Shown one piece after another: positions 59,216 to 64,000 of a stretch of DNA of 64,000 nucleotides. Positions within the stretch are counted from its first letter, which is position 1, and every line of letters starts with the position of its first letter. This stretch comes from Enterobacter ludwigii (lineage in GTDB: Bacteria; Pseudomonadota; Gammaproteobacteria; Enterobacterales; Enterobacteriaceae). The DNA lies in assembly GCA_900068845.1 (NCBI GenBank), contig CEFQ01000008.1, positions 579,358-643,357 on the forward strand, given 5' to 3'. The translations under genes were made by a program, and so were the position numbers. The notes beneath the pieces were generated by a model. It did no database searches. It was not told the origin of the DNA and saw nothing but the letters and a program-made list of their open reading frames with translations.

Positions 59216-60167
59216 TTATGATCCTTGCGACTTCCCTCTTCCTGTCATCACCGCTTTCCAGCAGATCAGCCAAGCATAGCATAGCTCGCGCGCGTGAAGT
59301 CAGATGAAAACGTCCCCAGAAACCGGCAATAAGCTGGAAATCCCCTTCACGAGAAGGTTTTAGCGCGAGTTCTTTACGACGCTGCAGCAACGAATGTGGG
59401 GTGTAAACAATTGCTGAGGTGGGCACCAGATAGCCGTTGCTGAGGTTTGCAGCTGCCAACTCTCCTCCTGCAATTTCATCGTCAATCAAAGCAAGGTATT
59501 CTGGTTTCTCCGGCATAGCCAGCTTCAGCTGATCAAGTTTGGTCTTTAACGAGCGAGGATAGTCATCTATCCACATTGCACAGAGTTCATCTACGCCGAT
59601 GAGCCGCCTGCCATTTTTAGTCTTGCGAAAATAACGTTGATGCTCAAGATATTCGAAGGCTTTGCTTACCATACCTAAAGAGATGCCCGCCATTTCAGCC
59701 AGTGCACGGTAGGGTTGGTCGATAACGCTGGGGTCTGACAGCAAGATAAACAGCAGCTTCATGACTCCTACCGGGAATCTTCCGCCTGAGGTCACGGATT
59801 TTTTTTCTTGTTTGCCCTCAATCAGCATAAAAAATCCTGGTAACTGAATGCTTGCATTGCCGGCGGTATCGATGAAATTTATGTTATTTTGCATACAGTA
59901 AGCAGCAAGTGACTGACTGAGCTGATTGCAGATAAGCAGTACTGGGCGTTCCCGCTGCAAGCTTTCGATATGCGCTTTCACCCGCTCTAGCGTCTGCATA
60001 CGATGGATATGCTTAACCTCAAGGGTGAAGTTTATACTTTCATCATGCGGCGCAAAGAGTATGGCCGAGCCAGCTGAAGGCAAGACGTGTGGAGCGAGGT
60101 CGTACTCCAGACGAATTCCGGTCGGCAGGCAGCGGATTGCATCAGAAATCAGTTGTTCCATCTTCAT
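59169..60167 (-). CDS. AbiEi-like type IV antitoxin / transcriptional repressor
   Basis: The 332-residue protein has a central winged-helix HTH (about 150-195: RALAEMAGISLGMVSKAFEY, LEHQRYFRKTKNGRRLIGV) and flanking α/β regions (LEVKHIHRMQTLERVKAHIE; FIDTAGNASIQLPGFFMLIE). This matches the AbiEi-type antitoxins, which repress their own operon and neutralise the nucleotidyltransferase without direct contact. It is longer than the classic AbiEi (about 200-280) because of the N-terminal domain, resembling the restriction-endonuclease-like N-termini of this group. It is the first gene of the operon; its end overlaps the toxin gene by 47 nt. Confidence 0.8.
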   Translation of the reverse strand: MKMEQLISDAIRCLPTGIRLEYDLAPHVLPSAGSAILFAPHDESINFTLEVKHIHRMQTLERVKAHIESLQRERPVLLICNQLSQSLAAYCMQNNINFIDTAGNASIQLPGFFMLIEGKQEKKSVTSGGRFPVGVMKLLFILLSDPSVIDQPYRALAEMAGISLGMVSKAFEYLEHQRYFRKTKNGRRLIGVDELCAMWIDDYPRSLKTKLDQLKLAMPEKPEYLALIDDEIAGGELAAANLSNGYLVPTSAIVYTPHSLLQRRKELALKPSREGDFQLIAGFWGRFHLTSRARAMLCLADLLESGDDRKREVARIINEKYLNLNEATLFSY

Positions 60168-60184
60168 TTGTTCACACTTTCGTT

Positions 60185-60202
60185 TCGTTCATGATTCATG
60201 AA
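60185..60202 (-). promoter_or_regulatory. Possible AbiEi operator palindrome
   Basis: GTTCATGATTCATGAAC is a near-perfect inverted repeat (GTTCATG/CATGAAC) about 20 bp upstream of the antitoxin start, with more GAAC/GTTC words on either side. AbiEi-type antitoxins repress their own promoter by binding inverted repeats, so this is a reasonable operator candidate. Confidence 0.6.
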
Positions 60203-60232
60203 CAGAATAATTATATGAACAAAGATAACAAA

Positions 60233-60421
60233 CTACAACATTCCCTTAGCCACAAACGCCGTGCCATCTGCGTGCGAATCGTCATCATCAATCTCACTCA
60301 ACGTCATCAACCCAATCGTTTTCTCAATCACCAGTAATACCAGTATCGCGAAGATGATAAAGATCACCGAAATCGCATTCACCGTCGTATCAAAAGTCTG
60401 ATCGATGTAATGAGCTCCCAA
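60233..60421 (-). pseudogene. C-terminal remnant of an ABC transporter permease
   Basis: The frame reads HYIDQTFDTTVNAISVIFII then FAILVLLVIEKTIGLMTLSE, a last membrane helix and cytoplasmic tail as found at the C-terminus of polyamine/opine-type ABC permeases. There is a stop codon just upstream and no Shine-Dalgarno; only a TTG could start it. The remaining gene body is absent. It is most likely debris left by a deletion or insertion at the edge of the accessory block. Confidence 0.5.
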
Positions 60422-60507
60422 CTATTCGATTGTCACCGCTGGCATGTTCCCGGTGAACAATGCGCAAAAAGGCAACTCAGTTTTACCCTGAATGGCGACC
60501 CCACGAA

Positions 60508-61275
60508 TTAATTCATCACTAATCCGCCATCGACGTATAACGTTTGCCCGGTAACAAATTCGCTCCAGTCGGAGGCCAGAAACAGTACCGGGCCGGTGAC
60601 ATCTTCCGGGCGCGCAATGCGGTGCAGCGGCGTTTGCGTTGTGAGGAGATCGCGCACCGCTTCACGCGTTGCCTGGCTGGCATCGGTGGGATAAACCAGG
60701 CCGGGCGCGACGCAGTTAACACGAATGCCCAGCGGCCCCAGTTCCGTCGCCAGCGTACGGCTAAAACCGGTCAACGCGGCTTTAGCCGTGATGTAATCGT
60801 GATACGGCACTGAGGGACGCGCCACCAGATCGCTGGTCAGATTAACGATGCTGCCGCGCACTCTCGTACGCATTAAAGGCAGCGCCGCCTGGCAGACGTT
60901 ATACGCGGCTTTAACCGAGCCATCGAACTGCGACTGATATCCTGACCACGCGGTTTCCCAGAAACGCGGACGATTCTCGGTGTCGAAAACGTAAGGCGCA
61001 AAGGCATTGTTGATCACCGCATCGAGTCGGCCGGTCGTGTTGACGATTTGCTCCATCATCGCGTAGACCTGCGGCTCAGACGTGACATCTGCGGCAATCG
61101 CCAGCGCGTCCCCGCCCAGTGCGCGACACGCCTCAACCACGCTTTCAGCCGCCGCAGCATTACGCAGATAGTTCACCATCACAAACGCGCCTTCTACGGC
61201 GAACGCTTTAGCCATTGCCGCACCAATACCTCGGCTGGCGCCTGTTACTAAAACTGTCTGGTTGGAGAATTTCAT
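60508..61275 (-). CDS. SDR family oxidoreductase (FabG-like)
   Basis: The 255-residue protein is a classical short-chain dehydrogenase. It has TGASRGIG at 11-18 for the cofactor, NN at 89-90, S148 and the YITAK pair Y161/K165, and the C-terminal FVTGQTLYVDGG. The type is that of 3-oxoacyl-ACP reductases using NADPH. It follows luxC by 73 bp, a gap holding a dispersed repeat, and is probably the last gene of a luxE-luxC-fabG operon. It may reduce a 3-oxo intermediate or the aldehyde made by LuxC. It is not the housekeeping fabG, which sits in the fab cluster. Confidence 0.88.
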   Translation of the reverse strand: MKFSNQTVLVTGASRGIGAAMAKAFAVEGAFVMVNYLRNAAAAESVVEACRALGGDALAIAADVTSEPQVYAMMEQIVNTTGRLDAVINNAFAPYVFDTENRPRFWETAWSGYQSQFDGSVKAAYNVCQAALPLMRTRVRGSIVNLTSDLVARPSVPYHDYITAKAALTGFSRTLATELGPLGIRVNCVAPGLVYPTDASQATREAVRDLLTTQTPLHRIARPEDVTGPVLFLASDWSEFVTGQTLYVDGGLVMN

Positions 61276-61311
61276 GTTTTGCTCCAGTAGAAATAAGATC
61301 TTATATCGTCA

Positions 61312-61336
61312 CGCGCAATAAATTGCGCCGCTACGG
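61312..61336. repeat. Dispersed GCGCAATAAATTGCGCCGCTACGG-type repeat, copy 4
   Basis: CGCGCAATAAATTGCGCCGC continues TACGG, the cleanest copy of the repeat core, located between luxC and the SDR gene inside the operon. Confidence 0.7.
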
Positions 61337-61348
61337 TGCGGGGCCACG

Positions 61349-62797
61349 TTAGTCCGCATAGGGGGCGTAATGTTCGGCGGCCGTTTCTGCGCCCTGCTCA
61401 ATTTCCGTGATGGTCACCAGATCGAGCAAACTAAAACGCCCGTCGTGATGCCAGCCCGCTTCCGGCGCGGTCATATTGCCAAACGCGGCGATGCGGGTAA
61501 CGCCCACTTGCCCGAGCAGAGCGGAGATGCGGAACAACGCCTGCGGCGCGGTCGCTACGCCAGCGGTTTGCAGAAAATGCCGCTGCGGCGCCAGCAAATC
61601 GATCACCTCATCCAGCGCATTAACTGACACCACTTTTAACGTGCGCCCAAGGGCGCCAGGCAATAACGCTTCCGCGTGATCAACGCTCACCACCGCCCAA
61701 CTCTCTGTCGCATCGCCATACAGCGTGCGATCGCCACGCAGTGCGCGAATCTCCTCGCCATTACGCCACGCGGCAATACTGTTCGTCTCTTCGCTAGCCA
61801 GCGGACGGCGGGGATGTTTATGCGCCAGTGCGGCGAGTTCATGGGCGATATAGCTGGCGAACTCATCTGGCGACACCTTACCGCCGCGTTCGACAAACAG
61901 CATCTGCGGCGAGTAGCAACCCGCCTGGTCGTAACGCATCACGTCGTGAGCCACGCGACGCGCCAGTTCAGCGCCCTGCCGTGAATTCAGCGCTGAATTC
62001 GCCACTAGCCCAAAGCTGATTTTGTGGCCGTGTGGCAGAAAGCGGGTGGTGACAGGCAAACGCTGTTGGATCGCTGCCAGCGTTGAGTTTCCGCCATAAG
62101 CCACCACCGCATCGGGCTGGCGCAGCCACGTTGGCTCGGTTTGCGCATCGCCACCTTTCCACCACACCACTGCGATGCACTCGCCCAGTTTTGGGTCGAT
62201 TTCCGCCAGCAATTGCGCGAACCAGCTCGCCATCAGTGGCTCATTGCCCGGCAGTTTGCCAATGGTGCCCGCCTTGACCAGCAGACCGCAGATCAAACTC
62301 CACAGCGGCAAACCGGGCACATTACCCGCCCAGATGTGCATCAATAGCTGTGGGCCAAATGCCCGCGCGAAACCGCCTTTCGGGCGCGGTTGGAAATCAT
62401 CGAGCATTTGAGGATCGGCGAAATCTTCCGCCAGAAAGCGTTTCAGCTGCGGCTGGCGGAAAGTTTTCAGGTAGCCGGTGAGGCCAAGGCGCACCATTTC
62501 GGCATCGTAACCGGTGATAATCGGCAGCAGCTTTTCAGCCTTGATGCGTAATGGATGCTGGCGATCAAGCAGTCGCGCTACCGCTTGATCAACGACGGCA
62601 ATGATCTGCGCGACGCTTAGCTGGCAGAGGTAGGCGCGGGCGTTGGCGCGGATGCGCGCAGAAAGAGCGTTTATCTGCTCATCATTGAGTTGCGGAACGC
62701 AAACCTCAAGATTTTCGCCGTGATTGCTGAAATTCAGCGTGTGCCACTGCACGTCATCAATGGAAAGGCCCGGCAGATGACCGGCAATTTCTTTCAC
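61349..62797 (-). CDS. LuxC-like acyl-CoA/acyl-protein reductase
   Basis: The 482-residue protein belongs to the LuxC family, aldehyde-dehydrogenase-like reductases that turn activated fatty acyl groups into fatty aldehydes with NADPH. The acyl-accepting cysteine is C294 in YDQAGCYSPQMLFV. Other typical segments are GHKISFGLVANSALN, VVWWKGGD and FGNMTAPEAGWHHDGRFSLL. Its ATG overlaps the luxE stop by 4 bp, so the two subunits are made together, as in bioluminescence operons. No luxAB luciferase genes follow: the next gene is an SDR. The product aldehyde is therefore used for something other than light, such as a signal, lipid or envelope modification. Confidence 0.87.
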   Translation of the reverse strand: MKEIAGHLPGLSIDDVQWHTLNFSNHGENLEVCVPQLNDEQINALSARIRANARAYLCQLSVAQIIAVVDQAVARLLDRQHPLRIKAEKLLPIITGYDAEMVRLGLTGYLKTFRQPQLKRFLAEDFADPQMLDDFQPRPKGGFARAFGPQLLMHIWAGNVPGLPLWSLICGLLVKAGTIGKLPGNEPLMASWFAQLLAEIDPKLGECIAVVWWKGGDAQTEPTWLRQPDAVVAYGGNSTLAAIQQRLPVTTRFLPHGHKISFGLVANSALNSRQGAELARRVAHDVMRYDQAGCYSPQMLFVERGGKVSPDEFASYIAHELAALAHKHPRRPLASEETNSIAAWRNGEEIRALRGDRTLYGDATESWAVVSVDHAEALLPGALGRTLKVVSVNALDEVIDLLAPQRHFLQTAGVATAPQALFRISALLGQVGVTRIAAFGNMTAPEAGWHHDGRFSLLDLVTITEIEQGAETAAEHYAPYAD

Positions 62798-63876
62798 AGC
62801 GGAGCCCGCGCGCCGGCGAGAAACGCATCCATGGTCAATGAACAGCCTTTGGCATCAGCACCGGTCGCGCGTCCCAGCAGATGAAATCCGCCAGGCACGA
62901 TCGCACCGGCATCTTCCGTTAACAGGGCGGAAACCGAGTTGAAATGCGCCAGATCGTGATGCACCAGCACGCCAATCTCGCCCTCCGGCACATCATCACC
63001 GGTAAGCGGATTGACCACACGCGTGCGGATCCAGTGCGGTCCTGATTTCACCGGCGGGCAGTGTTCATTCCCCGAGTCGTAGAATTGCGTGCTGATTTCG
63101 GTCATGCCGTACATGTTGATGCAGTGTTGGCGCGGAATGCCGAATGCGGCGGCGAGCGATGTGTAAAATTCTTCCGCGCCCATTTCGCGTGACTGGCCCT
63201 TAAACCCGCCGGTATCCAGAATGCGACTGCCTGCAGGCAGCGAGAAGCGCCGCTGCTGGCGCTGCATTTCATCCAGCAGATGCACGAAGCTGTAGCTGGC
63301 ACCCAGCAGCGCATACGGCTCGCCGCGAGCTTCGGTCTGCTCCAGCGCGTTGAACAGAAGTTCGGTTTCGAGACCCTGCTCGCCCACCATCACTGCACTG
63401 TCTGGCGTACCGCATTCCTGTAGTGCCACATCGAGATAGGTAGCCAGCGAGGAGTTCGGCATCACCACCGGGTCCGGGAACAAAATGCCCATGCGGATAC
63501 GTGCTCTGCCTGCCATAAAGCGGCGGCGGAAGTTGAGCAGCATTGAATGTTTCCACACTTCCAGCGTTGGGTGGTAGCTGCGCCCTTTTACCGTGCCGGT
63601 AGTGCCGCTGGTCATAAAAATGGCTGCCATTTCGTCGACGGGTCGGCAGCTGAGGGTCAAATCTTTAAAGGCGGTAATCGGAATGGCGGGAATATTGCGC
63701 CAGCTTTTCACCGTCAGGGGCGTGCGGCCGCGCTGGATGGCGAAGCGGCGATAAGGTGGGTTATGGGTGAACTGGTAGGCGAAGATTTTAAGGGCCAGCT
63801 GGTTGAAATCGTCGTCTGAGGCATCTTCGCGCTGCAGGAATGCCAGCAGAGCCTGGATGATTTGGGTTTCGTTCAT
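62794..63876 (-). CDS. LuxE-like acyl-protein synthetase
   Basis: The 360-residue protein is of the LuxE family, adenylate-forming enzymes that activate a fatty acid and pass it to LuxC. Motifs include FMTSGTTGTVKGRS (nucleotide loop), SRILDTGGFKGQSRE and INMYGMTEISTQFYDSGNEH. The start is the ATG of MNETQIIQALLAF, eight bases after AGGTGG; two upstream in-frame ATGs are less well placed. It is the first visible gene of the operon; only about 120 bp of upstream DNA is in the window, so earlier genes of the cluster may be missing. Confidence 0.87.
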   Translation of the reverse strand: MNETQIIQALLAFLQREDASDDDFNQLALKIFAYQFTHNPPYRRFAIQRGRTPLTVKSWRNIPAIPITAFKDLTLSCRPVDEMAAIFMTSGTTGTVKGRSYHPTLEVWKHSMLLNFRRRFMAGRARIRMGILFPDPVVMPNSSLATYLDVALQECGTPDSAVMVGEQGLETELLFNALEQTEARGEPYALLGASYSFVHLLDEMQRQQRRFSLPAGSRILDTGGFKGQSREMGAEEFYTSLAAAFGIPRQHCINMYGMTEISTQFYDSGNEHCPPVKSGPHWIRTRVVNPLTGDDVPEGEIGVLVHHDLAHFNSVSALLTEDAGAIVPGGFHLLGRATGADAKGCSLTMDAFLAGARAPL

Positions 63877-63964
63877 GTGCATAGCCACCTTTGCGATTGC
63901 GCAGAGACTCCCAGGCATCGCCTGATGAGCGCGAACTGTCCGCTACAAAGCACAAAGAGGGAAT

Positions 63965-63984
63965 CAGGGCGTACTATCGCCCTG
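63965..63984. terminator. Hairpin upstream of the luxE-like gene
   Basis: CAGGGCG-TACTAT-CGCCCTG is a perfect 7-bp stem at the window edge. It could terminate a gene outside the window or lie in the luxE leader; no T run follows. Confidence 0.45.
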
Positions 63985-64000
63985 CGGTTCCGCATCCCTA

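Larger units (their letters stand above)
60168..60507. other. Intergenic region with a permease remnant
   Basis: About 340 bp. The right of the AbiE promoter region is AT-rich with repeated TTCATGATTCATGAA near 60188-60202, a perfect palindrome that could be the antitoxin operator. The rest holds a fragment of an ABC permease gene. Confidence 0.5.

Noticed and set aside
60508..64000. A bioluminescence (lux) operon
   Set aside because: LuxC- and LuxE-like genes are present, but no luciferase or LuxD gene is seen and an SDR occupies the next place; claimed only as a fatty-acid reductase operon.

Overview
The window looks like chromosome of a motile enterobacterium. The maltose regulon is complete and in the enterobacterial layout: malT, malPQ, malM-lamB-malK divergent from malEFG. 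YajD, EptB, MalE and MalK read as close relatives of the E. coli proteins. The short GC-rich inverted repeats between genes (GCGCAATAAATTGCGCCGCT type) suggest the Erwiniaceae (Pantoea/Erwinia relatives); that placement is inference, not proof. No rRNA, tRNA, insertion sequence transposase or CRISPR array was found.

Left part (1-24 kb): a GtrII-type O-antigen glucosyltransferase cut by the window edge, yajD, and a solitary fliD with a textbook FliA (sigma-28) promoter. Then comes a beta-glucoside PTS block: a BglG/LicT antiterminator with its own RAT/terminator leader, and a divergent PTS EIIBCA plus GH1 phospho-beta-glucosidase operon with a second RAT/terminator. It is followed by a DUF1275 membrane protein, a sugar-porter MFS, two small KGG stress proteins, a ParD-like/methionine aminopeptidase pair, a chemoreceptor, a YciE/F-like ferritin-fold protein, a periplasmic 5-hydroxyisourate hydrolase, an aldo/keto reductase and an OBAP-type lipoprotein. 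Further on are a GlxA/FtrA-like regulator divergent from a DHA2-type MFS, a flavodoxin-fold oxidoreductase/TetR pair and a GNAT enzyme.

Middle (24-40 kb): a full contact-dependent growth inhibition (CDI) locus, cdiB-cdiA-cdiI. The 3758-residue CdiA carries a variant AENN pre-toxin junction, a variable C-terminal toxin and a DUF596 immunity protein that overlaps it by ATGA. Downstream lies what looks like a decayed orphan immunity gene with a stop at codon 4. Divergent from cdiB is eptB, a lipid A core phosphoethanolamine transferase.

Right part (40-64 kb): an XRE-cupin regulator and two GNAT acetyltransferases, a MITE-like inverted-repeat element, then the maltose regulon with recognisable MalT boxes. 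After malG comes a small accessory block on the minus strand: a type IV (AbiE-like) toxin-antitoxin pair with a 47-nt gene overlap, a macrodomain ADP-ribose hydrolase, and a frameshifted small ORF. Past an ABC-permease remnant, the window ends in a luxE-luxC-fabG operon, i.e. fatty-acid reductase genes with no luciferase genes visible.

The observations most worth following are the CDI locus with its fossil immunity gene, the AbiE/macrodomain block, the luxEC-fabG operon, the MITE-like elements at about 16.6 and 42 kb, and a cluster of 11-bp CGCTTCGCTTA repeats flanking the second KGG gene.
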